This document shows positions 32,811 to 40,863 of a DNA stretch of 64,000 bases, in pieces; the first letter of the stretch is position 1; the number at the start of each line of letters is the position of its first letter. A program made the position numbers and the translations under genes. Source of the DNA: Nocardia sp. CDC159 (GTDB lineage: Bacteria > Actinomycetota > Actinomycetes > Mycobacteriales > Mycobacteriaceae); NCBI RefSeq assembly GCF_023740735.1, contig NZ_JAMRXH010000004.1, positions 434,001-498,000 on the forward strand, written 5' to 3'. The notes below the pieces were generated by a model. It was given only the letters and a program-made list of their open reading frames with translations. It was not told the origin of the DNA and made no database searches.

Positions 32811-33602
32811 CTATGGCTTGCGGCAGACCCCGCCGAGCAGGACGAGCTCTGTCGACGGCAGGTCGCCGCCCAGCCACTCCTGCAGGGGCACCACGCCGGG
32901 TTCGAGGATCTCGAAGCCGTCGAACATGGCGGCCACCTGCGCGCGCGAGCGGTACACGACCTGGGAGGGGCTACCGGCGGTATCGCGCGACGACCGTTCG
33001 ATGAAGTCCCGGTTGGACTCGTCACCACCGTGGGTGAAGCCGAAGTAGCTGCCCGGAGCCAAGGCGTCCCGGTAACGGGCGACGATGTCGGCGGGGCCCT
33101 CCGCATCCATGATGAAGTGCAGCACGCCGACCATGAGAACCCCGACCGGTTCGTCGAAATCGATCAGCCCTTCGGACCGCACCTGTTCGATGATGTGCTC
33201 GGGATCGCGTGCGTCGGCCAGTATCGGTGTTATCCCGGGCGCGCCCGCCAGCAGGGCGTTGGCGTGGGCGAAGACGACCGGATCGTAATCGACCGCGACC
33301 ACCCGCGCCGTCGGCTCGATCTTCTGTGCCACCTCGTGCACGGTCGGTTCGGTCGGAATGCCCGAACCGAGATCGAGGAACTGCCGGACCCCCGCCTCGG
33401 CCGCGATCTGGGTTGCGCGCAGCAGGAACTGACGGCTGAACCAGGCCAGTGGGCGAGTGTCGGGCGCAACCTCGAGCATCCGCTGGGCGACCTTGCGGTC
33501 CACCTCGTAGTTGTCCTTGCCGCCCAGCATATAGTCGTAGATCCGAGCCGAGTTCGGCTTGGTTGGGTCGACGCCCTCCGGCGTGCGCCTGTCCTCCGAC
33601 AC
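32811..33602 (-). CDS. SAM-dependent methyltransferase, DUF574/SAV2177 family (second copy)
   Basis: From the GTG at 33602, with AGGGAGGTAGG directly upstream, the 263-residue product reads MSEDRRTPEGVDPTKPNSARIYDYMLGGKDNYEVDRK, then VRQFLDLGSGIPTEPTVHEVAQKI as motif I and RVVAVDYDPVVFAHANALL, and ends DGFEILEPGVVPLQEWLGG. It is clearly related to the protein at 25116 but carries the commoner IYDYMLGGKDNY opening. It has no XRE or DUF397 neighbour. Substrate unknown. Confidence 0.85.
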   Translation of the reverse strand: MSEDRRTPEGVDPTKPNSARIYDYMLGGKDNYEVDRKVAQRMLEVAPDTRPLAWFSRQFLLRATQIAAEAGVRQFLDLGSGIPTEPTVHEVAQKIEPTARVVAVDYDPVVFAHANALLAGAPGITPILADARDPEHIIEQVRSEGLIDFDEPVGVLMVGVLHFIMDAEGPADIVARYRDALAPGSYFGFTHGGDESNRDFIERSSRDTAGSPSQVVYRSRAQVAAMFDGFEILEPGVVPLQEWLGGDLPSTELVLLGGVCRKP

Positions 33603-33752
33603 CCTACCTCCCTCCACTTCGACAATCGTACAAGCCGAGCAGGCACATGTACGCCGAACGTGTCCCGAATTCGGCCTTGCCGCACAGCCGGTTTCGAGTG
33701 TCGCGCGATACCACATCGTAAATGATTGCGGTACTTCGTATCACAGGCGGAG

Positions 33753-35051
33753 TCAGGCGGTGGGAAAGGCCGCGGCCGTGACATCGATGCTGTGCAGTAC
33801 CCAGCGATTCGGCCCGGCCGCCTTCGCGCGATACAGACCCGCGTCGGCGGCGTCGAGCAATCGCTCGGCATCGGCATCGGCAACCGGGGTGACCACCGCG
33901 CCGATACAGGCGGTGATCCGCAGCAGATGGTCGTCGACCGGAATGGGATCGGCCAGCGCGCCGAGCATCGCCTCCACGATTCCCGCCACCCGCACCGAAT
34001 CGCAGGGCGGTGCGAACAGCACCACGAATTCGTCGCCGCCGACCCGGGCCAGCATGGCGCCGACGGAGTGCGCGGCCAGCCGGTTGGCCACCGCGGTCAG
34101 CAGCCGGTCGCCCACGCCATGGCCGTAGGTGTCGTTGATGGTCTTGAATCCGTCCAGATCGACGAAGCCCAGCCCGACTCGGTCGTCCGGTTGCGCCTCG
34201 GCGATGATCCGGGCCAGGGTGTCGACCAGGTGGCGGCGGTTGGGCAGTCCGGTCAGCGGATCATGGCGGGCCTGGCGGTGCAGTTCGGCCTGCAGCGCCC
34301 GGCGCTGGGTGGTGTCCTCGCCGACCACGAGCAGATAGGCCGAGCGACCGCCGGTCTCGGGGACCAGCGTGATGGCCCAGGCGGCCCAGCCGCCGCCCCC
34401 GTCGGGACGCCGGTAGCGCAGCTCGAGCCGGACGGTGCCCGATCCCGCCGCGAGCAACTCCTCGAACACCCGCGACTCCATCTGCGCCCGGTCGTCGGGA
34501 TGAACCAGATCCGATACCGGCCGTCCGCGCAGCCGCGGGACCGGGATGCCGAGCATGGTGGCGAGGGTGGGGTTGACGTCGACCACCCGGCCGTTGGTGT
34601 CGCCGATGCCGATGGCCACGGCGGCGTTGTCGAACATGACCCGGAACCGGATCTCGGCGGCGTGACGGGCGTCGGCCATCGCCGTATGCAGCATCTCCTG
34701 ATCGCGGGCGCGAGCGGTCAGCAGCGTCTCGGTGTAGCCGCGGGCCAGCTCGCCGAATACCGCGACCATGCGATCGCCGTGCGGCGCAACCAGTTCGGTG
34801 AGCGGGGTGAGCGCGTACGCGGAGCGGGTGAGCACCCGCGGGTCGGTCAGATTCGCCCGCACCAGCTCCGCGCCCACCGCGGCCGCGTCGGACGGATCGA
34901 ACGGTTCGGTGGCCGCCGCGGCGGCGATCCGCTCCAGCAGTCGCAGCAGCAGCCGATCGAGTTCCAGCATCGACATGGGGACGAATCCGGTCTCGGCGAC
35001 CGAGATTCGCCATTGCCGCGCCAGTGCCGCGATTTCGCTCCTGCGTGTCAT
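33753..35051 (-). CDS. diguanylate cyclase with PAS domain
   Basis: Starting at MTRRSEIAALARQWR (ATG 35051), the 432-residue protein has an N-terminal helical region (residues ~1-130), a PAS domain (FRVMFDNAAVAIGIGDTNGRVVDVNPTLATMLG to ~255), and a GGDEF domain beginning RQARHDPLTGLPNRR with an intact active site RVGGDEFVVLF near residue 355. No RxxD inhibitory site precedes the GGDEF motif, and no EAL domain is fused, so it probably makes c-di-GMP without product inhibition. No membrane segments, so the sensing is cytosolic. Confidence 0.88.
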   Translation of the reverse strand: MTRRSEIAALARQWRISVAETGFVPMSMLELDRLLLRLLERIAAAAATEPFDPSDAAAVGAELVRANLTDPRVLTRSAYALTPLTELVAPHGDRMVAVFGELARGYTETLLTARARDQEMLHTAMADARHAAEIRFRVMFDNAAVAIGIGDTNGRVVDVNPTLATMLGIPVPRLRGRPVSDLVHPDDRAQMESRVFEELLAAGSGTVRLELRYRRPDGGGGWAAWAITLVPETGGRSAYLLVVGEDTTQRRALQAELHRQARHDPLTGLPNRRHLVDTLARIIAEAQPDDRVGLGFVDLDGFKTINDTYGHGVGDRLLTAVANRLAAHSVGAMLARVGGDEFVVLFAPPCDSVRVAGIVEAMLGALADPIPVDDHLLRITACIGAVVTPVADADAERLLDAADAGLYRAKAAGPNRWVLHSIDVTAAAFPTA

Positions 35052-35373
35052 GCAAACCCACCCCCGCCCAAATCCGACCTGCACTCAGCGACTTGCGGGA
35101 ACGGCGTGGTGCCGAACCAGAGCACCAGGCTACCGCGCCCACGGCCGTGTTTCGCGGCGGCATGCTTCCGGTTGGTGCGATCGTCACCGATCCGAGTCCC
35201 GCGGCACGTCGGGCGGGTGGCCGTGGGGCGCGGGCGAACGGGTCCGTCACTCGAATCCGCTTGTGTGTGCGGCGGTCTCGCGGCGGCGGAGCCGGAACCC
35301 GGTGCGCCGCGCGGGCGACGACCGGACGGCCGTCGCGAACGCCACCCCTACTGCCCCGACCCCCGAAATCGGA
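35052..35373. other. gap: no gene or clear regulatory element seen
   Basis: This 322-base stretch separates lsr2 from the diguanylate cyclase gene, both on the minus strand. The frames present are Arg/Ala-rich without family similarity or ribosome sites. It presumably holds the promoter of the cyclase gene, but I see no convincing -35/-10 pair. Confidence 0.4.
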
Positions 35374-35709
35374 TTACTTGTTGGCTTTGTGATAGGCCGA
35401 GACGACCTCGGAGGAAATTCGGCCACGCGCCGAGACGTTGTAACCGTGTTTCTTGGCCCATTCCCGGATGGCCACGGTTTGCTCACGGTCGGCGGCGGTC
35501 TTGGGGCGGGCGGTGCCGCCCGCCTTGAGGCGGCCCACCTTGCGGGCCTTTTCCGTCCAGGGCTCGAGCGCCCCCCGCAGCTTGCCGGCATTCAGCGTGG
35601 ACAGGTCGATTTCATAGGCCACACCGTCGATCGAGAACTGCACGGTCTCATCCGCTTTGGACTTCCCGTCGTAATCGTCGACAAGCGTGACGGTGACCTT
35701 CTTGGCCAT
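35374..35709 (-). CDS. lsr2: Lsr2 nucleoid-associated protein
   Basis: The 111-residue product begins MAKKVTVTLVDDYDGKSKADETVQFSIDGVAYEIDLS, the Lsr2 dimerisation domain, and ends with the DNA-binding domain AIREWAKKHGYNVSARGRISSEVVSAYHKANK, including the RGR AT-hook-like motif. Lsr2 coats and silences AT-rich DNA in actinobacteria. Translation starts at the ATG at 35709, preceded by GGGGCTC. The 200 bases upstream are more AT-rich than the surroundings, which would suit autoregulation. Confidence 0.95.
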   Translation of the reverse strand: MAKKVTVTLVDDYDGKSKADETVQFSIDGVAYEIDLSTLNAGKLRGALEPWTEKARKVGRLKAGGTARPKTAADREQTVAIREWAKKHGYNVSARGRISSEVVSAYHKANK

Positions 35710-35901
35710 GAGCGAGCCCCTTCGCAAGACATGGAACAACTGGGATTCTGTATACCGTACCGCAACGCTCGCGCGCACACCGAATCCGGCGCAATTTCGG
35801 CGTTTCCTGTGAGCAATGCCGAAAGCCGAAAACAATCCGCGCCCGCAACAATTCCGGCCGATATGTGAATGGCCCGCCTCGCACCGGGGCCGGCGGCGGC
35901 G

Positions 35902-35907
35902 GATACT
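35902..35907 (+). promoter_or_regulatory. -10 box for leaderless PAS-ANTAR gene
   Basis: GATACT ends seven bases before the GTG at 35914, which fits a leaderless transcript; no ribosome site is visible before that GTG or before the alternative ATG at 35869. Confidence 0.35.
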
Positions 35908-35913
35908 GGGACG

Positions 35914-36594
35914 GTGGCCACGGATGGGGAACTGTCTGACGAGGATGCCGAAACGCTGGAGCGGGTGATCGGATCGGGCGCCCCGGCGGGGATCGGGACG
36001 TTCCGCTACCTGTTCGCCGACCAGCGCTGGGAGTGGTCCCCGGAGGTGGCCCGGATGCACGGCTACGAGCCCGGCGCCGTGCGGCCGACCACCGAACTGC
36101 TGTTGTCGCACAAACATCCGGAGGACCGCGACCGGGTGCGGGCGCTGATCACCTCGGTCGAGGACGGCGCACCGTTCTCCAGCAGCCATCGCATCATCGA
36201 TACCGCCGGGCGCGTGCACCATGTGACCGTGCTGTCGTATCCGCTTTACGACGCGTCCGGCGACCGGGTGGGCACGGGCGGCTATTACATCGATCTGACC
36301 GCCGCGGTCGATGCCGAACAGCGCCGCGTGATCGACGACCGGCTGCCGCAATGGGTCGCCGCGGGCGCCGAAATCGAGCAGGCCAAGGGCGCGCTCATGC
36401 TCGTCTACGGAATACCCGGCGATCAGGCCACGCGGCTGCTGCTGTGGCGGGCGCGGGAGACCGGTACGCCGCTGCGCGCGCTGTGCATCCGGCTGACCGC
36501 TGAACTGACCGATTTCGCGCGCGCGGACTCGGATCTGCGCCGTAAATTCGATCACATCCTGCTGACCGTGCACGAACGGGTCGAATCGGACTGA
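35914..36594 (+). CDS. PAS-ANTAR RNA-binding antiterminator
   Basis: From the GTG at 35914 (MATDGELSDEDAETLERVIG) the 226-residue protein has a PAS fold (AGIGTFRYLFADQRWEWSPEVARMHGYEPG, then KHPEDRDRVRALI and GYYIDLT) followed by an ANTAR domain (DRLPQWVAAGAEIEQAKGALMLVYGIPGDQATRLLLWRARETG). ANTAR proteins bind paired hairpins in target RNAs and prevent termination; the PAS domain is the sensor. An upstream ATG at 35869 would add 15 residues. The gene is divergent from lsr2. Confidence 0.85.
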   Translation: MATDGELSDEDAETLERVIGSGAPAGIGTFRYLFADQRWEWSPEVARMHGYEPGAVRPTTELLLSHKHPEDRDRVRALITSVEDGAPFSSSHRIIDTAGRVHHVTVLSYPLYDASGDRVGTGGYYIDLTAAVDAEQRRVIDDRLPQWVAAGAEIEQAKGALMLVYGIPGDQATRLLLWRARETGTPLRALCIRLTAELTDFARADSDLRRKFDHILLTVHERVESD

Positions 36595-36708
36595 TCCGGC
36601 GGGAATATGTGTTTGGGGTCACATTCCCTTCCCATTCGCCACCGCGGCCGCGACCATCGAGTCATTGTTTGCTGATTATTCGCTGGCCGGGGGATCGGAG
36701 TAATAATC

Positions 36709-37002
36709 GTGACAATCGAGCGACCCCCGCCGCACGTGAATCCACCGCCGGAGTTCGGCGCCGCGGCCGGGCCGCTGGGTATCCCGGCGGCCGTGCTCGG
36801 CCTCGTGCTGTTTCTCGGTGAGGTGGTCGCGCTGCCCCGGCTGGCGCACTGGGCCGCCGAATACGGGGCCGTGCTGGTCTATCTCGCCTTCGGAATCTAC
36901 ACCGCCGTCGTGGGCACGCTCGTTTGGTGGGGTGTGGACACCGAGGCCGATCGGCGCGCCCGGGCCGGGCGGAAACGGGCCGCCGCGCGATCCCGTCGCT
37001 GA
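36709..37002 (+). CDS. small two-TM membrane protein
   Basis: A 97-residue product, start GTG at 36709 (MTIERPPPHVNPPPEFGAA), with two hydrophobic helices (PLGIPAAVLGLVLFLGEVVAL and YGAVLVYLAFGIYTAVVGTLVWWG) and a basic C-terminal tail RRARAGRKRAAARSRR that should be cytosolic. No family recognised. It is convergent with the NRAMP-related gene. Confidence 0.55.
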   Translation: MTIERPPPHVNPPPEFGAAAGPLGIPAAVLGLVLFLGEVVALPRLAHWAAEYGAVLVYLAFGIYTAVVGTLVWWGVDTEADRRARAGRKRAAARSRR

Positions 37003-37034
37003 CGACGGTCTCGCGCGGCCGCGCGGTGGTTCGG

Positions 37035-38774
37035 TCAGCCGATGATGGACTGGCCGATCTTGACTCCGACCAGGATCACCGCGAGGACGAGATAGGCCCG
37101 CAGCGCGAGCATTCCGGCCGTGCGAAGCGGTGAGAACGCCGGTCGCGCCAGCGTTTCCAGCGCCGGGGTGCGCCAGGAGTCGCGATCCTGCTCGAGAATC
37201 GCCCGGCGTTCGGTCCGCGACAGCGGCGTCGAATCCAGCTCCTCGATCTGGCCGGGGTCCAGGCCGCCGAGTTCGGCCGCCGTGCGTTCGGCCGCGCGCC
37301 GCTCGGCCCGGCGCCGGGCCAGGGCGATCGCGCCGCCGCCGAGCAGTCCGACCAGCGCGCCCATCGCGAAGAATGTCCGCAGGGCGGCGGTGGACAGTTC
37401 GGGGAAGAACGTGGCGGCGGTCAACGCCAGGGACAGCAGCACCAGCGCCCAGACGATCGCGCCCGCGACGATGTTCTGCCGGGTGGTGTTCACCCACGGC
37501 CCGAGCACGGCTCGGTCGTTGCACAGCAGTACCAGAAACACCGTCGCCGAGGGCAGCAGCACCCCGGCCAGCGCCTGCACCCCCTGGGTGAGCAGGCCCA
37601 GCACGTGATCGGGGCTGAACGAGACCGCGGCGGCGACGGCCAGCAGCAGCGCGTAGCCGAGGTAGAACACCGGCGCCTCGCTGATCTTCCAGTGCAGCGA
37701 ATGCCGCTTGCCGAGGGTGTCGCCGAGCGCGTAGGTGGTGGCCAGGCCGACGGCATTGGCCCCGATCAGCGAGGCATCCAGCAGCAGGATGGCGAACAGC
37801 GCGCCGACCGTCTCGCCCAGGTGGTCGTGCAGGGCCTGGGCGACCGCGCCCGCGTCGGTGAAGTTCCCGACCGCCTCGGTACCGGCCAGCCCGAAGGCCG
37901 CCGCGGCCATGATCGCCACCGCGCCGAGCATGACCACCACGATGCCGACCCACAGATCGATGCGTTCGTAGCGGATCCAGCGCGGGGTGATCCGCTTGTC
38001 GACGATGTTGGACTGCTGGAAGAACAGCTGCCAGGGCGCGACGGTGGTCCCCACGATCGCGACGATGAGTAGCAGCAGGGTGGAATTCAACCCGCCCGGG
38101 AACGACGGCACCAGGCCCTTGGCGATCTCGGTGGCGCTGGGGTGTACCAGATACGCCAGCGGGAACATCACGATATTGACCGCGATGAGCCCGAACAGGA
38201 ATCGTTCCCAGCGCCGGAACGATCCGCCCGCCACGACCGCGAACAGCAGCACGGCGGCCAGCGGCACCGAGATCGATTTGGGCAGTCCGAAATAGCCGAG
38301 GGCCATTGCCACGCCGATGAATTCGGTGACGATGGTCAGGGCGTTGACCACGAACAGATCGCCCACGCTGAACGCGCCCCAGAATTTGCCGAATCGCGCG
38401 AAGATCAGCCGCGCATGGCCGACGCCCGCGACCGCGCCGAGCCGCACGACCATCTCCTGATTGACATAGAGCACCGGAATCAACAGCAGCAGCGTCCAGA
38501 CCAGCGCCATGCCGTAGTTCTGTCCGGCCTGGGCGTAGGTGGCCACGCCGCCCGCATCGTTGTCCCCGACCATGACGATCAATCCGGGGCCGATCACGAC
38601 CAGCAGCATCTTGAATCGCTGCCAGCGGCTGCGCCCCGCGGCCGTATCGTCGCGCCGGATGGTTCCCAGCGCGCCGACGATATCGCCGACATGCGCGCTG
38701 TCCATGACCGCGCCGGTCGGCTGTTCGGCGACGGTGGTGTCGCGACGCGAGGCGCCGCCGGAGAAGAAGGCCAT
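37035..38774 (-). CDS. NRAMP-related divalent metal transporter, non-canonical metal site (Mg2+-type?)
   Basis: I start at MAFFSGGASRRDTT (ATG 38774, AGGGAGAAC upstream). The 579-residue protein has eleven to twelve membrane segments. TM1 reads GPGLIVMVGDNDAGGVATYAQAG, so the canonical DPGN is DAGG, and TM6 reads VAPWQLFFQQ, so the canonical MPHN is APWQ. Loss of the metal-binding methionine and asparagine excludes an ordinary Mn/Fe transporter and resembles the Mg2+-transporting NRAMP-related (NRMT) clade as I recall it. The C-terminal ~100 residues are a charged soluble tail with LDPGQIEELDSTPLSRTER. A Mg2+-sensing M-box lies upstream on the same strand, which supports the assignment. Confidence 0.82.
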   Translation of the reverse strand: MAFFSGGASRRDTTVAEQPTGAVMDSAHVGDIVGALGTIRRDDTAAGRSRWQRFKMLLVVIGPGLIVMVGDNDAGGVATYAQAGQNYGMALVWTLLLLIPVLYVNQEMVVRLGAVAGVGHARLIFARFGKFWGAFSVGDLFVVNALTIVTEFIGVAMALGYFGLPKSISVPLAAVLLFAVVAGGSFRRWERFLFGLIAVNIVMFPLAYLVHPSATEIAKGLVPSFPGGLNSTLLLLIVAIVGTTVAPWQLFFQQSNIVDKRITPRWIRYERIDLWVGIVVVMLGAVAIMAAAAFGLAGTEAVGNFTDAGAVAQALHDHLGETVGALFAILLLDASLIGANAVGLATTYALGDTLGKRHSLHWKISEAPVFYLGYALLLAVAAAVSFSPDHVLGLLTQGVQALAGVLLPSATVFLVLLCNDRAVLGPWVNTTRQNIVAGAIVWALVLLSLALTAATFFPELSTAALRTFFAMGALVGLLGGGAIALARRRAERRAAERTAAELGGLDPGQIEELDSTPLSRTERRAILEQDRDSWRTPALETLARPAFSPLRTAGMLALRAYLVLAVILVGVKIGQSIIG

Positions 38775-38994
38775 GGCCGTTCTCCCTTTCTTGCGTGCGA
38801 TGTGGACGCCGAGCCGGTGGACCGGTCGCCCGCGCGCACCGCCGTTCCGGCCGCGTGCGCACGGCCGGAACGACGGAGATGACGGGGCTTCGACGGTGGC
38901 GGGCGGGCAACCGAGATCACCGGCACCCCGGCCACATCGATGGGTGATTCCTGAAACAGGCAGCGGCACAGTCGATTACGTGCCGTTTCGGATC

Positions 38995-39156
38995 CTACCG
39001 GTGGTACGGGTGAGCGCCGAGCGAGGCGCTGACGACCGCCAGCGGGGTCTGGGCGGCCCGCAGGTTGTGCCGCTCCTGCGGGGTGAGCTGGTAGCGCGCC
39101 CGGACGCGGCGGGCGGCGCTGAGCAGGGTCAGGCGGGGGAAAGTGGTGAAGGTCAT
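38995..39156 (-). CDS. small hypothetical protein between M-box and NRAMP-related gene
   Basis: The ATG at 39156 is preceded by GAGGAG six bases upstream and opens a 53-residue frame: MTFTTFPRLTLLSAARRVRARYQ, then LTPQERHNLRAAQTPLAVVS and an Ala/His-rich end. It is basic and without a membrane segment. Family unknown. It sits between the riboswitch (39431-39597) and the NRAMP-related start (38774) on the same strand, so it may be part of the Mg2+-controlled transcript. Confidence 0.5.
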   Translation of the reverse strand: MTFTTFPRLTLLSAARRVRARYQLTPQERHNLRAAQTPLAVVSASLGAHPYHR

Positions 39157-39241
39157 GATGGACTCCTCATGGGAAAGTCCAGCCGCCACAACGGTTTTCG
39201 CGCACGCCGAGGCACGCGGAAACGCTCGGTCTCCGCGCGGA

Positions 39242-39325
39242 TCAGACTGCGGGAAATGTGCGGCAGGCTGGTAACGGAACAGAATGTCGACCCGGACTCG
39301 GATACGGACCATCGCCGGATTTCAT
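39242..39325 (-). CDS. candidate 27-residue leader peptide
   Basis: AAGGAGG (complement of 39337-39343) precedes an ATG at 39325 by eleven bases, opening MKSGDGPYPSPGRHSVPLPA followed by CRTFPAV and stop. The peptide is proline-rich, as are some Mg2+-responsive leader peptides (MgtL). It lies downstream of the M-box on the same strand. Weak evidence: the frame is short and the spacing longer than ideal. Confidence 0.25.
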   Translation of the reverse strand: MKSGDGPYPSPGRHSVPLPACRTFPAV

Positions 39326-39430
39326 CTCGTCCCTCACCTCCTTGCCGCCGGGACGCACGCGCGCGTCATCGAATCGAATGTCAGAACCGGCGCACACGCC
39401 GGGGGATTGCGCCCGCCGAACCGCGGGATG

Positions 39431-39597
39431 CGCACCCCTCTCGTCAGAGCTTCGGCACTGCACGACGTATCCCGCGTGGGAAGCCACTTCGGATCACCCC
39501 TTAATCCGGGAAGATCTGTCCTAACCCTGGGCGTCTCTCGACGTCGTCGGATCAGTGGCCTGTGTTCGTACAGGAGCCTCGCCTAGCGAGGTGCTGA
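39431..39597 (-). ncRNA. M-box (ykoK) Mg2+ riboswitch
   Basis: Read on the minus strand, this region contains the conserved M-box blocks in the right order: GGCGAGGCTCCTGTACGAAC, ACAGGCCACTG, GTCGAGAGACGCCC, GATTAAGGGGTGAT, CTTCCCACGCGGGATA and AGTGCCGAAGCTCT. The 5' CACCTCG and the 3' CGAGAGGGGTG ends can pair as the closing P1 stem. The class folds around several Mg2+ ions and shuts off downstream expression when Mg2+ is ample. The next genes downstream are the 53-residue protein and the NRAMP-related transporter. Confidence 0.85.
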
Positions 39598-39732
39598 CCC
39601 GGCAATGGTGAACCCATCAGCCGCGACAAGTCAAGTCGAATGGGCCGTGTAGTGAAATCTTCTGCGGGGTAGGCCCTTTCATGACGCATTCCTTCGCGTG
39701 AGCGTGTGGCGCAGCTCACTGTGTCAAGACTC

Positions 39733-39761
39733 TTTGCATACATAGTGATGTATGCATATGA
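39733..39761 (+). promoter_or_regulatory. promoter with palindromic operator for CDF exporter
   Basis: TTGCAT (39733-39738) and TATGAT (39756-39761) are separated by exactly 17 bases. The spacer is filled by a palindrome, TGCATACAT (39734-39742), AGTG, ATGTATGCA (39747-39755), with 9-bp perfect arms. A repressor bound here would block RNA polymerase. The AT-rich arms resemble ArsR/SmtB-type metal-sensor sites. The exporter gene starts about 30 bases after the expected transcript start. Confidence 0.65.
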
Positions 39762-39797
39762 TCGCAGTCGGCTCGTACGACTGAAAGGGGACACCCG

Positions 39798-40778
39798 ATG
39801 GGCGCCGGACACGCGCACAACCATCAGCACGCACATGCCACGCCCGACAGCGATCGGCGCTGGCTCGCCGGGGCGCTCGCGGTGATCGTGGTCTTCCTGA
39901 TCGGTGAGGTAACCGTTGGTGTGCTGGCCGGATCGCTGGCACTGCTGTCCGACGCCGCGCACATGCTCACCGACGCCGCCTCGATCGTGCTCGCGCTCGG
40001 CGCGATCCGGCTGGCCGCGCGTCCGGCCGCCGGGCGGATGACCTTCGGCTGGAAGCGGGTGGAAATCCTGTCCGCCCAGGCCAATGGGCTCACCCTGCTG
40101 TTGCTGGCGGCCTGGCTCGGGTACGAGGCGATCCGCCGCCTGATCGATCCGCCCGAGGTCACCGGTTCGCTGGTGCTGATCACCGCCCTGGTGGGCGTGG
40201 TGGTCAATGTGCTCGCGACGTGGATGATTTCGCGCGCCAACCGATCGAGCCTGAATGTCGAGGGCGCCTATCAGCACATCCTCAACGACCTGTTCGCCTT
40301 CATCGCCACGGCGGTGGGCGGGGCGATCATCCTGCTCACCGGATTCCAACGCGCCGATGCCATCGCGACCCTGGTGGTGGTCGCGCTCATGATCAAGGCG
40401 GGTGTGGAGCTGGTCCGGGCGTCGAGCCGGATCTTCCTGGAAGCGGCCCCCGCCGATCTGGATCCCACCGAGATCGGCCAGGCCATGGCCGCCCGCGACG
40501 GCGTGGTCGAGGTGCACGATCTGCACATCTGGGAGATCACTTCCGGATCGCCTGCCCTCTCGGCACACGTGCTGGTCGATCCGGGCCGCGACTGCCATGC
40601 CGTGCGCGAGGATCTCGCGCACTGGCTGGATGAGGAACATCACATCGAACATGCCACCCTGCAGGTGGACCACGCCCTGCCGGAACTGCTCGAGATCGGC
40701 GGTCGCGCGGGTGCGCACTGCGAGGACGCGCACGGACCCACGCATCGGGCGCCCGCGCTGCGGCACGCGCATCCGTAA
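39798..40778 (+). CDS. cation diffusion facilitator (Zn2+/Cd2+/Co2+ exporter)
   Basis: The 326-residue protein has a His-rich N-terminus (MGAGHAHNHQHAHATPD), six membrane helices, and the two metal-binding motifs of zinc-type CDF proteins: LSDAAHMLTDA in TM2 and GAYQHILNDLFAF in TM5, both HxxxD. The C-terminal domain (DPTEIGQAMAARDGVVEVHDLHIWEITSG) and a His-rich tail bind additional metal. GAAAGGGGA precedes the ATG. Its promoter carries an operator-like palindrome, suggesting induction by zinc or a similar metal. It is divergent from the M-box transcript. Confidence 0.92.
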   Translation: MGAGHAHNHQHAHATPDSDRRWLAGALAVIVVFLIGEVTVGVLAGSLALLSDAAHMLTDAASIVLALGAIRLAARPAAGRMTFGWKRVEILSAQANGLTLLLLAAWLGYEAIRRLIDPPEVTGSLVLITALVGVVVNVLATWMISRANRSSLNVEGAYQHILNDLFAFIATAVGGAIILLTGFQRADAIATLVVVALMIKAGVELVRASSRIFLEAAPADLDPTEIGQAMAARDGVVEVHDLHIWEITSGSPALSAHVLVDPGRDCHAVREDLAHWLDEEHHIEHATLQVDHALPELLEIGGRAGAHCEDAHGPTHRAPALRHAHP

Positions 40779-40863
40779 TTCCTCCGCCCGAATTATCCGA
40801 TCTGCGCAAATGCGCGCCGACCTGCGCTGAGTCGGCGCGCATTTCGCGTGGATACTTGCTGCC

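Noticed and set aside
37035..38969. NRAMP-related protein extended upstream of 38774
   Set aside because: The extra 65 residues are Pro/Arg-rich; the ATG at 38774 has AGGGAG in front and the family homology begins after it.
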